Shown: positions 1 to 6,382 of the stretch, piece by piece
How positions within the stretch are numbered: the first letter of the stretch is position 1
How the letters are laid out: each line of letters opens with the position of its first letter
NCBI GenBank assembly: GCA_049688395.1
Contig: JBAVKQ010000013.1
Coordinates: forward strand, 1 to 12,549
DNA length: 12,549 nt
Origin: Prado023 sp049688395
GTDB lineage: Bacteria; Actinomycetota; Actinomycetes; S36-B12; CAIYMF01
Reading direction: 5' to 3'
Made by a program: the position numbers and the translations under genes
The notes under the pieces: generated by a model
Database searches by the model: none
What the model saw: the letters and a program-made list of their open reading frames with translations, nothing else
Told to the model about the DNA's origin: nothing

Positions 1-2
1 CG

Positions 3-482
3 GCCAGCGGCCGCGGCGCCGTCCGGGTTCCGCAGACTCCCGAGCTGACCGCCGGCCTGTCGCGGGTCAGCGCCGCGGCGACCGCAGCCGGGGCGGCGCA
101 CGTCGTGGCGCACTGCTGTGCCCGGCAGGTGCCCTTCGAGCTGCTCGCCCGGTCCGGGTTCAGCGGCGTGTCCATCGACCTCGCCGCGCTGGGCTCGGGT
201 GCCGACGAGGCGTTGGGTCAGTGGTGGGATCGCGGCGGCTCGGTCGTGCTGGGGGTCGCGCCCGCGGTCGACCCGGAGCCGGCTGCCACCCGCGCGATGC
301 CCGAGTCCCTGGCGCGCACGGTGGCCGAGCTGTGGAGTCGGATCGGGTTCGGCGTGGCCGACGTGGGCCAGCGCACCTGGCTGAGCCCGGCGTGCGGCCT
401 GGCGGGGGCCTCGCCCGACTGGTCCGTGCGGGTCGGGGGGCTGCTGCGCGGTGCGGCCCGACTGCTGGAGTCCAGCGACTGA
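3..482 (+). CDS. MetE-like (cobalamin-independent methionine synthase superfamily) protein, C-terminal part
   Basis: The reading frame is open from the window edge to TGA at 480-482, so only about the last 159 residues are present. Two short motifs match the zinc site of MetE-type methyltransferases: a His-Cys-Cys (H-x-C) stretch at 111-119 and a SPACGL motif at 384-401, the counterpart of the NPDCGL region of E. coli MetE. In MetE these Cys and His residues bind the zinc that activates the thiol substrate. The Glu ligand expected about 22 residues after the first Cys appears to be Asp here (SIDL, 171-182). A MetE-like gene just upstream of ligA is a known actinobacterial arrangement. These proteins are usually shorter than true MetE and their substrate is not established, so I give no gene symbol. 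The GTG at 105 is internal, because homologous-looking sequence continues upstream of it. Confidence 0.75.
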   Translation, partial: ASGRGAVRVPQTPELTAGLSRVSAAATAAGAAHVVAHCCARQVPFELLARSGFSGVSIDLAALGSGADEALGQWWDRGGSVVLGVAPAVDPEPAATRAMPESLARTVAELWSRIGFGVADVGQRTWLSPACGLAGASPDWSVRVGGLLRGAARLLESSD

Positions 483-535
483 GGGCACATCGACCCTCGC
501 ATCCCGAGCAGGCGGCCGATGTCAGCGGGCGCCGG

Positions 536-541
536 TACATT
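536..541 (+). promoter_or_regulatory. Putative -10 box of ligA (leaderless promoter)
   Basis: TACATT fits the actinobacterial -10 pattern TANNNT and ends seven bases before the in-frame GTG at 549. Transcription from it would start at or next to that GTG and give a leaderless mRNA. No convincing -35 box is visible. The inference is strengthened by the same arrangement at 4463, 8735 and 10370. Confidence 0.45.
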
Positions 542-548
542 GCGCTGC

Positions 549-2765
549 GTGAACAGCGATCCGCGGGCCCAGTGGACCCAACTCGCAGCCCAGGTGGAGG
601 CTGCCCGCACGGCCTACTACGAACGCGATGCCCCGACCTTGGCCGATGCGCAGTACGACGCGCTGTACGCGCAGCTGGTGGCCTTGGAGGCTGCGCACCC
701 GGAGTTGGCCGTGCCGGACTCCCCGACGGTGTCGGTCGGGGGTGCGGTGGCCGAGATGTTCGATCCGGTGACCCATCTGGAGCGGATGTACTCGTTGGAC
801 AATGCGTTCACCGACGAGGAGCTGGCGGCGTGGGCCGAGCGCGTGGCGCGCGAGGTGGGCCACTTCCCGCCGGTGCTGTGCGAGCTGAAGATCGACGGTC
901 TCGCGGTGGACCTGGTGTACCGGTCCGGCCGGCTGATCTCGGTGGCCACCCGGGGCGATGGCAGGGTGGGGGAGGACGTCACCCACAACGCGCAGTTCAT
1001 CGATGCGATCCCGGCCCGGCTCCGCCCGAGGACGCCCGACGTGCCCGTCCCCGGGCTGGTCGAGGTGCGCGGGGAGGTGTTCTTCCCGGTGGCCGACTTC
1101 GAGCGGATCAACGACGAGCAACTGGCCCTCGGCCGGTCGCCGTTCGCCAACCCGCGCAACACCGCGGCCGGCACGTTGCGCCAGCGGATCGACCGACGCG
1201 AGGAGGAGCTCGCGCGGGCGCAGGGCGCCCTGGCCGCTGCCCAGTCCCGGGGGGCGGGTGCGGGGGTGCTCGAGCGGGGGCAGTCCCGGGTGGACCGGCT
1301 GGCCGCCGAGGTGGCGCGGGTGCGCGCCAACATGGGTCGGCTGGGGCTCACCGTGCACGGGGTGGGAGCACGCGAGGGGTTGGCGATCGCGACCCAGTCG
1401 CACGGCTACGAGGTCCTGGCCGCATTGGGCCTGCCGACCTCGGACCGGGCGAAGGTCGTGGCCGACATCGAGGGGGTCGGGGAGTTCATCGCCTTCTACG
1501 CCGAGCACCGCCATGACGTCGCCCACGAGATCGACGGTGTGGTGGTCAAGGTCGACGACCTCGGCCGGCAGGCCGAGCTGGGGGCCACCTCGAGGGCGCC
1601 GCGATGGGCGATCGCGTTCAAGTACCCCCCCGAGGTGGTGCGCACCCGGCTGCTCGACATCCGGGTCAACGTGGGCCGCACCGGGCGGGTGACCCCGTAC
1701 GCGGTGATGGAGCCGGCGAAGGTGGCCGGGTCCACCGTCGAGATGGCCACGCTGCACAACGCCTCGGAGGTGGCGCGAAAGGGAGTGCTGATCGGGGATC
1801 TGGTGTTCCTGCGCAAGGCCGGGGACGTCATCCCGGAGGTCATCGGCCCGGTGGTCGAGGAGCGTACCGGCGACGAGCGGGCGTTCATGATGCCGACGCA
1901 CTGCCCGCAGTGCGGCACCGCGCTGGCCCCGGCGAAGGACGGCGACGTCGACATCCGCTGCCCGAACACCCGCTCCTGCCCGGCGCAGCTGCGCGAGCGG
2001 ATCTTCCACGTCTCGGGGCGGGGGGCCTTCGACGTCGAGGGCCTGGGCTGGAAGGCCGGCGTGGCCCTGCTGGACGCCGGCGTGGTGGCCGACGAGGGCG
2101 ACCTGTTCGCCCTGGACGCCGACATCCTGCGTACCGTGCCCTTCTTCACCCGGGCAGCGAAGGCCGGCGAGGTCGGACCACAGCTCACGGCCAACGCCGA
2201 GCTGCTGCTCACCGAGCTGCAACGGGCCAAGTCCCAGCCGCTGTGGCGGGTGCTGGTGGCGCTGTCGATCAGGCACGTCGGCCCCACGGCGGCTCAGGCG
2301 CTGGCCCGCGAGTTCGCCTCGATGGAGGCGATCACCGCAGCCGGCGTCGAGGCCCTGGCGGCGACCGAGGGAGTCGGTCCGATCATCGCCGAGGCCGTCG
2401 TGGAGTGGTTCGCCGTGGACTGGCACCGCGACGTGGTGGCCAAGTGGGCCGCGGCCGGGGTCCGGATGGCCGACGAGGTCCTCGAATCCGGGCCGCAGAC
2501 CCTGGCCGGGCTGACCGTCGTGGTCACCGGCTCGCTTCCCGGCTACACGCGCGAGCGCGCCGCCGAGGCGGTCACCTCACGCGGTGGCAAGGTCGCGGCC
2601 TCGGTGTCGAAGAAGACCGACTTCGTCGTCGTGGGGGAGAACGCCGGCGCCAAGGCCGAGCGGGCCGTCGTGCTGGCCCGGCCGATCCTGGACGCCGACG
2701 GGTTCGCGATTCTCCTGGACCAGGGTCCGCAGGCGGCCGCCGCGGTGGCCCGGGTGGGGGAGTAG
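549..2765 (+). CDS. ligA: NAD-dependent DNA ligase LigA
   Basis: This enzyme seals nicks in DNA using NAD+ during replication and repair. With a GTG start at 549 it is 738 residues. An N-terminal Ia domain contains the YYERDAP and DAQYD motifs that bind NMN. The adenylation domain carries the catalytic lysine in KIDG (about residue 114) and the RGDGRVGEDV motif. Then come the OB fold, a four-cysteine zinc finger (Cys about 452, 455, 471, 477), helix-hairpin-helix repeats with VGP motifs, and a C-terminal BRCT domain (about 650-730, LAGLTVVVTGSLPGYTRERA). All catalytic motifs seem intact. Compared with the usual length near 690-700, there is an extra stretch of roughly 40 residues (about 216-262) rich in Arg, Glu and Ala between AGTLRQ and LTVHGVG. 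An in-frame ATG at 519 would add ten residues. I prefer 549 because a -10-like box lies just before it and ten residues before the Ia core is normal. Confidence 0.95.
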   Translation: MNSDPRAQWTQLAAQVEAARTAYYERDAPTLADAQYDALYAQLVALEAAHPELAVPDSPTVSVGGAVAEMFDPVTHLERMYSLDNAFTDEELAAWAERVAREVGHFPPVLCELKIDGLAVDLVYRSGRLISVATRGDGRVGEDVTHNAQFIDAIPARLRPRTPDVPVPGLVEVRGEVFFPVADFERINDEQLALGRSPFANPRNTAAGTLRQRIDRREEELARAQGALAAAQSRGAGAGVLERGQSRVDRLAAEVARVRANMGRLGLTVHGVGAREGLAIATQSHGYEVLAALGLPTSDRAKVVADIEGVGEFIAFYAEHRHDVAHEIDGVVVKVDDLGRQAELGATSRAPRWAIAFKYPPEVVRTRLLDIRVNVGRTGRVTPYAVMEPAKVAGSTVEMATLHNASEVARKGVLIGDLVFLRKAGDVIPEVIGPVVEERTGDERAFMMPTHCPQCGTALAPAKDGDVDIRCPNTRSCPAQLRERIFHVSGRGAFDVEGLGWKAGVALLDAGVVADEGDLFALDADILRTVPFFTRAAKAGEVGPQLTANAELLLTELQRAKSQPLWRVLVALSIRHVGPTAAQALAREFASMEAITAAGVEALAATEGVGPIIAEAVVEWFAVDWHRDVVAKWAAAGVRMADEVLESGPQTLAGLTVVVTGSLPGYTRERAAEAVTSRGGKVAASVSKKTDFVVVGENAGAKAERAVVLARPILDADGFAILLDQGPQAAAAVARVGE

Positions 2766-2789
2766 GTCCGCCGGGGCGGGCCGCCGGCC

Positions 2790-2799
2790 GTGGGCCCAC
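2790..2799. repeat. 10-bp palindrome downstream of ligA
   Basis: GTGGGCCCAC is a perfect palindrome 25 bases after the ligA stop, next to a small GGCC-GCC-GGCC inverted repeat at 2779-2789. It might contribute to transcription termination, but the stems are short and no T-tract follows. The rest of 2766-2935 shows no gene, no clear promoter and no RNA. Confidence 0.25.
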
Positions 2800-2935
2800 C
2801 CCAGGCTGGGCGCGGTGCTGGCGCGTGTGGCTGGCTCCCGCACCGGCGACCCGCTGGACCGCCCGGTTCGGCGCTCGTTCGGCACTTCTGGGTGGCAGGA
2901 AGGGCCTGGCCGAGCTCCCCGGCGCTGAATCCATT

Positions 2936-2945
2936 GGAGGAGGGG
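2936..2945 (+). promoter_or_regulatory. Strong Shine-Dalgarno site ahead of the 23-codon ORF
   Basis: GGAGGAGGGG lies directly before the ATG at 2948, with seven bases between GGAGG and the start codon. It is one of the strongest ribosome-binding sites in the window. It serves the small ORF at 2948 rather than the transporter ATG at 3016, which has only a weak AGGGCAG ahead of it. Confidence 0.6.
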
Positions 2946-2947
2946 TC

Positions 2948-3019
2948 ATGGCCGCACCCGCATCAGCATCCGGCCGAGTGCAGGCCAGCTGCGGCACCAC
3001 AGGGCAGCCGCAGCCATGA
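2948..3019 (+). CDS. Possible 23-residue leader peptide overlapping the AbgT start
   Basis: An ATG with a strong Shine-Dalgarno site opens a 23-codon ORF rich in Ala, Ser, Gly and Gln (beginning MAAPASASGRV). Its TGA at 3017-3019 overlaps the ATG of the AbgT reading frame at 3016 in an ATGA junction. This is the classic layout for translational coupling, where ribosomes finishing the short ORF restart on the transporter gene. I do not recognise the peptide and it has no obvious run of one amino acid, so attenuation is not suggested. Alternatively it could be the original transporter N-terminus thrown out of frame. That is less likely, because the 3016 frame already gives 26 residues before the conserved IERVGNKVPHP motif, more than E. 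coli AbgT has. Confidence 0.4.
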   Translation: MAAPASASGRVQASCGTTGQPQP

Positions 3020-4170
3020 CCAGCGCTGATCCCGCTGGCCCCGAGGCCGAACCGGGCTCAGGTGGATTCAGCGAGCGCTCCCTGGCCACGATCGAGCGCG
3101 TCGGCAACAAGGTGCCGCACCCGGCGATCATGTTCCTGGCGCTGTGCATCGCGGTGATCGGGATGTCCCAGCTGCTGGCGTGGGCCGGCGTCGGGGGCGT
3201 CCGGTTCATGTTCACCTCCTTCGTGCCCAACTACATGGGCTTCACGGCGATGGGCATCATCCTGATCGTGATGATCGGCGTCGGCGTCGCCGAACGCTCC
3301 GGGCTGATCGCCACCCTCATCCACCGGCTCGTGGCCTCGTCCTCCCCGGCAGCCCTGACCTACATCATCGTGTTCCTCGGCGTGGTCTCGAGCGTCGCCT
3401 CGGACGCCGGCTATCTCGTGCTGATCCCGCTGGGTGCGGCTGCGTTCATGGCCGTGGGCCGCCACCCGCTGGCCGGGATGGCCGCGGCGTTCGCCGGCGT
3501 CGCGGGCGGCTTCAGGGTCAACCTGATGGTGACCCCGGTCGATGCGGTCATCACCGAGATCACCAACGAGTCGATCGCCCTGGTCGACCCGACCAAGTCG
3601 ATCGACCTGACCGCGAACCTGTGGTTCGGCATCGGTTCGACGATCATGCTCACCGTCCTGCTGGGCTGGTGACCTCGCGCCTGGTCGAGAAGCGTCTGGG
3701 GGTCTGCGACCCGGCCGTGGCCCCGGCCCCCGGCAACGGCCAGATCCAGACCGCCGACGAGGACGCACCCGAGGTCGACGCGGCCGCCGAACAGCGCGGG
3801 ATGCGGCGGGCCGCAGACCATCGACGCGATCACCAAGTCGTGGGCGGGACTGGCCGGCCTGCTGCTGCTGTTCCTGCTGATCGCGCAGTTCATCACCTAC
3901 TTCAACTACTCGAACATGCCGCAGGTGGCGGCGGTCGAGCTCGGTGACGCGATCGAGAACTTCGACATCGCGCCGCTGTGGCTGCTCCTGCTGGCGATCG
4001 GCCCGTACTTCCCGTTGATCGTGGTGTTCGCCGCCCGCTACGACAGGCGCTCGGGCATCGGCACCGTGATCGCGCTGATGCTGCCGTACTTCGCTGCCAT
4101 GGCGGTCATCTGGACGGCGTTCTTCGCGGCCTGGTACCTGCCGGGCCTCCCGTGGGGGCTGGTCGGGTAG
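3016..4170 (+). pseudogene. AbgT-family transporter, decayed (frameshift plus two apparent internal deletions)
   Basis: AbgT-family proteins are inner-membrane transporters; characterised members take up p-aminobenzoyl-glutamate or export antimetabolites. The first piece (3016-3672, 218 codons) starts with IERVGNKVPHP, a near copy of the E. coli AbgT N-terminus, and includes SDAGYLVLIPLGAAAFMAVG and VNLMVTPVDAV. It stops at TGA 3670-3672. The conserved continuation (LVTSRLVEKRLG) is in the frame one base earlier, which fits loss of one base near 3665. That frame runs to an AAAEQRGMRRA loop near 3808. Homology then resumes in the first frame with TIDAITKSW, AQFITYFNYSNM, GPYFPLIVVFAARYDRRSGI, and ends WYLPGLPWGLVG. 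The membrane region expected between GMRRA and TIDAITKSW (about 75 residues) and the conserved segment before GPYFPLIV (about 55 residues) are missing. The locus spans about 385 codons against about 508 in E. coli AbgT. Almost certainly non-functional, unless it is an assembly artefact. The residue estimates come from remembered homologues. Confidence 0.85.
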
Positions 4171-4181
4171 GTCCACGGGTC

Positions 4182-4238
4182 GTCACCTCGGCTGCGTCAC
4201 CTCGGCAGCGCCACCTCCGCGAGCCGTCAGCTCCGCAG
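4182..4238. repeat. Degenerate 14-base tandem repeat (3-4 copies)
   Basis: GTCACCTCGGCTGC (4182-4195) and GTCACCTCGGCAGC (4196-4209) differ by one base. A third copy, GCCACCTCCGCGAG (4210-4223), and a fourth, weaker one (4225-4238) follow. It lies just after the stop codon of the AbgT remnant and looks like a small local duplication. Confidence 0.55.
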
Positions 4239-4277
4239 AGCACGTCGGCGGGGGGCGCCCGTCGAGCGCGCAGGTCC

Positions 4278-4286
4278 TGTGGACAA
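4278..4286 (-). promoter_or_regulatory. Perfect match to the actinobacterial DnaA box
   Basis: TGTGGACAA reads TTGTCCACA on the minus strand, the preferred DnaA-binding nonamer described for Streptomyces and mycobacteria. It stands alone about 190 bases before gatC, so this is not an origin. It could be a DnaA-regulated or titrating site, or a chance match. Confidence 0.35.
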
Positions 4287-4462
4287 CTCGTTGCCGGATC
4301 GCCGATCCCGTGGGAGGTTCGCACTTGCGCGATCGGGGGACGCGCAACGCGCAGCGGGGGAGCGCGGGGGGCGGGTCGGCTCTGGTGGGGGGACCAGTAC
4401 CGGCCCGCCTGCGCGCGTCCGACGGGGCGATCGCGCCTGTCGGCAGGCCGCAGCCGCCCGCT

Positions 4463-4468
4463 TAGGAT
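4463..4468 (+). promoter_or_regulatory. Putative -10 box of gatCAB (leaderless promoter)
   Basis: TAGGAT is a good TANNNT -10 element and ends seven bases before the gatC ATG at 4476, so the transcript would begin at the A of the start codon. No Shine-Dalgarno sequence precedes gatC, which agrees with a leaderless message. No clear -35 box is seen. Confidence 0.6.
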
Positions 4469-4475
4469 GTGCCCC

Positions 4476-4784
4476 ATGCCTGACACGCCAGCAGCGATCA
4501 CCCGGGAGCAGGTGGCCCACCTCGGCCGGCTGGCCCGGCTGTCGCTCACCGAGGACGAACTGGACCACTACAGCGGGCAGTTGGCCGACATCCTCGGCGC
4601 GGTCGCCCGCGTCACCGAGGTGGCCACCCCGGACGTGCCGGCCACCTCGCACCCGATGCCGTTGGAGAACGTGTTCCGCGAGGACACCCCCGTACCGAGC
4701 CTGACCCAGGCCCAGGCGCTGTCCGGGGCGCCGGCTGCGCAGGACGACCGCTTCCGGGTCCCGCGCATCCTGGACGAGCAGTGA
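4476..4784 (+). CDS. gatC: Asp-tRNA(Asn)/Glu-tRNA(Gln) amidotransferase subunit C
   Basis: GatC is the small subunit that wraps around and stabilises GatA in the GatCAB complex. The product is 102 residues, the usual size. It opens with the typical ITREQVAHLGRLARLSLTEDEL helix region (about residues 8-29), continues with LADILGAVARVTEVAT (about 36-51), and ends in the DDRFRVPRILDEQ segment that inserts into the GatA-GatB interface. The ATG at 4476 is chosen because it directly follows a -10 box at leaderless spacing and because homologues start in the same place; longer frames upstream are spurious. It is the first gene of the operon, eight bases before the chosen gatA start. Confidence 0.95.
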   Translation: MPDTPAAITREQVAHLGRLARLSLTEDELDHYSGQLADILGAVARVTEVATPDVPATSHPMPLENVFREDTPVPSLTQAQALSGAPAAQDDRFRVPRILDEQ

Positions 4785-4792
4785 GGCCGCCG

Positions 4793-6382
4793 ATGTCCAC
4801 CGATTCCACGGCCACCGACACCGCCGACCCCGACGCCCCGGACCTGACCAGGTGCACCGCCGCCCAGCTGGCGGACCTGCTGACCAGCGCCGCCGTGTCC
4901 GCCCGCGAGGTGGCGAGTGCATACCTGGACCGGATCGGTGCTGTCGACGGCGAGATCCACGCGTTCCTGCACATCGACGCCGAGGGCGCGCTGGCCGCCG
5001 CCGGTGCGGTCGACTCCGCACGCGCAGCCGGGGAGCCGCTCGGCCCGCTGGCCGGCGTGCCGTTGGCGCTCAAGGACGTCCTGACCATGAAGGACATCCC
5101 CACCACCTGCGGGTCGCGGATCCTCGAGGACTGGCGCCCGCCGTACGACGCCACCGTCACCGCCCGGCTGCGCGCGGCCGGCATCGTGATCCTGGGCAAG
5201 ACCAACATGGACGAGTTCGCGATGGGCTCCTCCACGGAGCACTCCGCGTACGGCCCGACCCACAACCCGTGGGACCTCGACCGGATCCCCGGCGGTTCGG
5301 GTGGTGGCAGCGCCGCTTCGCTGGCTGCCTTCGAGGCGCCCCTGGCGATCGGCACCGACACCGGCGGCTCGATCCGCCAGCCCGCGGCCGTGACCGGCAC
5401 GGTCGGGGTCAAGCCCACCTACGGAGCGGTCTCCCGGTACGGGCTGGTGGCGCTGGCCTCCTCGCTGGACCAGGCCGGGCCGTGCGCCCGGACCGTGCTC
5501 GATGCGGCCCTGCTGCACTCGGTGATCGCCGGTTACGACCCGCGGGACTCCACGTCCTTGCAGCAGCCCGTACCCGACGTGGTCGGCGCTGCGACCCGAG
5601 TCGACGTGCGCGGCATGCGCATCGGTCTGGTCACCGAGCTCGGCGGCGAGGGCTACCAGGCCGGCGTGCGCCAGCGCTTCAGCGAGGCGGTGGAGATCCT
5701 CGAGGGGCTGGGTGCCGAGGTCGTCGAGGTCTCGTGCCCGAGCTTCGACTACGCGCTGGCTGCCTATTACCTGATCCTGCCCAGCGAGGCGTCGAGCAAC
5801 CTGGCCAAGTTCGACGGCATGCGCTACGGCGTCCGGGTCGGCGACGACGGCACCCGCTCGGTCGAGGAGGTCATGAGCCTGACCCGCGAGGCGGGGTTCG
5901 GCCCGGAGGTCAAGCGCAGGATCATGCTGGGCACCTACGCGCTGTCCAGCGGCTACTACGACGCCTACTACGGCTCGGCGCAGAAGGTGCGCACGCTGAT
6001 CCAGCGGGACTTCGCCGCGGCCTTCGGGACCGTCGACGTGCTCATCTCGCCGACCGCACCGACCACGGCGTTCCGGCTCGGCGAGAAGCTCGACGACCCG
6101 CTGGCGATGTACCTCAACGACGTGGCCACGATCCCGGTGAACCTCGCCGGGAACGCTGCCATGAGCCTGCCCGTGGGCCTGGCGCCCGAGGACGGCCTGC
6201 CCGTGGGCCTGCAGATCATCGCCCCCGCGATGGCCGATGACCGGCTGTACCGGGTGGGCGCGGCCCTGGAGCAGGCGCTCGTCGACCGTTGGGGTGGGTT
6301 GCTGATCGACCAGGTGCCGCACCGACCGGGAGCCAGCCCAGCTGCGGACCGTTCGGGCGCAGCGGAGGGGGCAGCACGATGA
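4793..6382 (+). CDS. gatA: Asp-tRNA(Asn)/Glu-tRNA(Gln) amidotransferase subunit A
   Basis: GatA is the amidase-signature subunit that hydrolyses glutamine and passes ammonia to GatB. With the ATG at 4793 it has 529 residues. The Ser-cisSer-Lys triad is complete: Lys about 94 in PLALKDV, cis-Ser about 169 in PGGSGGGSAAS and nucleophile Ser about 193 in GTDTGGSIRQPA. The spacings of 75 and 24 equal those of characterised amidases. Other family motifs are GKTNMDEFAMGSSTE, VSRYGLVALASSLDQAGP and the C-terminal DGLPVGLQIIAP. A GTG at 4781 overlaps the gatC stop and would add four residues. I prefer 4793 because the GAGG in the gatC stop region lies at a good distance from it. The last 20 or so residues are a low-complexity Ala/Gly/Arg tail overlapping the gatB start. 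Confidence 0.95.
   Translation: MSTDSTATDTADPDAPDLTRCTAAQLADLLTSAAVSAREVASAYLDRIGAVDGEIHAFLHIDAEGALAAAGAVDSARAAGEPLGPLAGVPLALKDVLTMKDIPTTCGSRILEDWRPPYDATVTARLRAAGIVILGKTNMDEFAMGSSTEHSAYGPTHNPWDLDRIPGGSGGGSAASLAAFEAPLAIGTDTGGSIRQPAAVTGTVGVKPTYGAVSRYGLVALASSLDQAGPCARTVLDAALLHSVIAGYDPRDSTSLQQPVPDVVGAATRVDVRGMRIGLVTELGGEGYQAGVRQRFSEAVEILEGLGAEVVEVSCPSFDYALAAYYLILPSEASSNLAKFDGMRYGVRVGDDGTRSVEEVMSLTREAGFGPEVKRRIMLGTYALSSGYYDAYYGSAQKVRTLIQRDFAAAFGTVDVLISPTAPTTAFRLGEKLDDPLAMYLNDVATIPVNLAGNAAMSLPVGLAPEDGLPVGLQIIAPAMADDRLYRVGAALEQALVDRWGGLLIDQVPHRPGASPAADRSGAAEGAAR
6364..6371 (+). promoter_or_regulatory. Ribosome-binding site of gatB, inside gatA
   Basis: GGAGGGGG lies seven bases before the ATG at 6379, within the last codons of gatA. 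It supports 6379 as the gatB start rather than the in-frame ATG at 6289, and indicates translational coupling through the ATGA stop/start overlap. Confidence 0.6.

Larger units (their letters stand above)
4171..4475. other. Intergenic region between the AbgT remnant and gatC
   Basis: About 305 bases without a supportable gene. Short open frames here lack a ribosome-binding site and recognisable content. The region holds a degenerate 14-base tandem repeat near its left end (4182-4238), a DnaA-box match (4278-4286) and the gatC -10 box (4463-4468). The stretch 4340-4400 is very G-rich on the plus strand. No tRNA or riboswitch fold was recognised. Confidence 0.6.

Noticed and set aside
522..2426. 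Open frame of 634 codons on the minus strand, antisense to ligA
   Set aside because: It mirrors the G/C-biased codons of ligA, has low-complexity His/Arg/Pro-rich content with no recognisable domain, and has no ribosome-binding site. The plus-strand gene is complete and certain.
3058..4176. Open frame of 372 codons on the minus strand over the AbgT remnant
   Set aside because: Rich in Asp/Arg/His/Gln repeats typical of antisense translation of GC-rich membrane-protein genes. The plus strand carries clear AbgT motifs.
4278..4286. DnaA box as evidence for a replication origin
   Set aside because: Only one box, no AT-rich unwinding region, and no dnaA, dnaN or gyrase genes nearby.
6169..6213. 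Direct repeat CTGCCCGTGGGCCTG in gatA
   Set aside because: It encodes the two LPVGL motifs that normally occur close together in GatA, so it is coding constraint and not a repeat element.
4568..6322. Open frame of 584 codons on the minus strand, antisense to gatC and gatA
   Set aside because: Shadow of gatA codon bias; composition is unlike a real protein and it crosses two certain genes.
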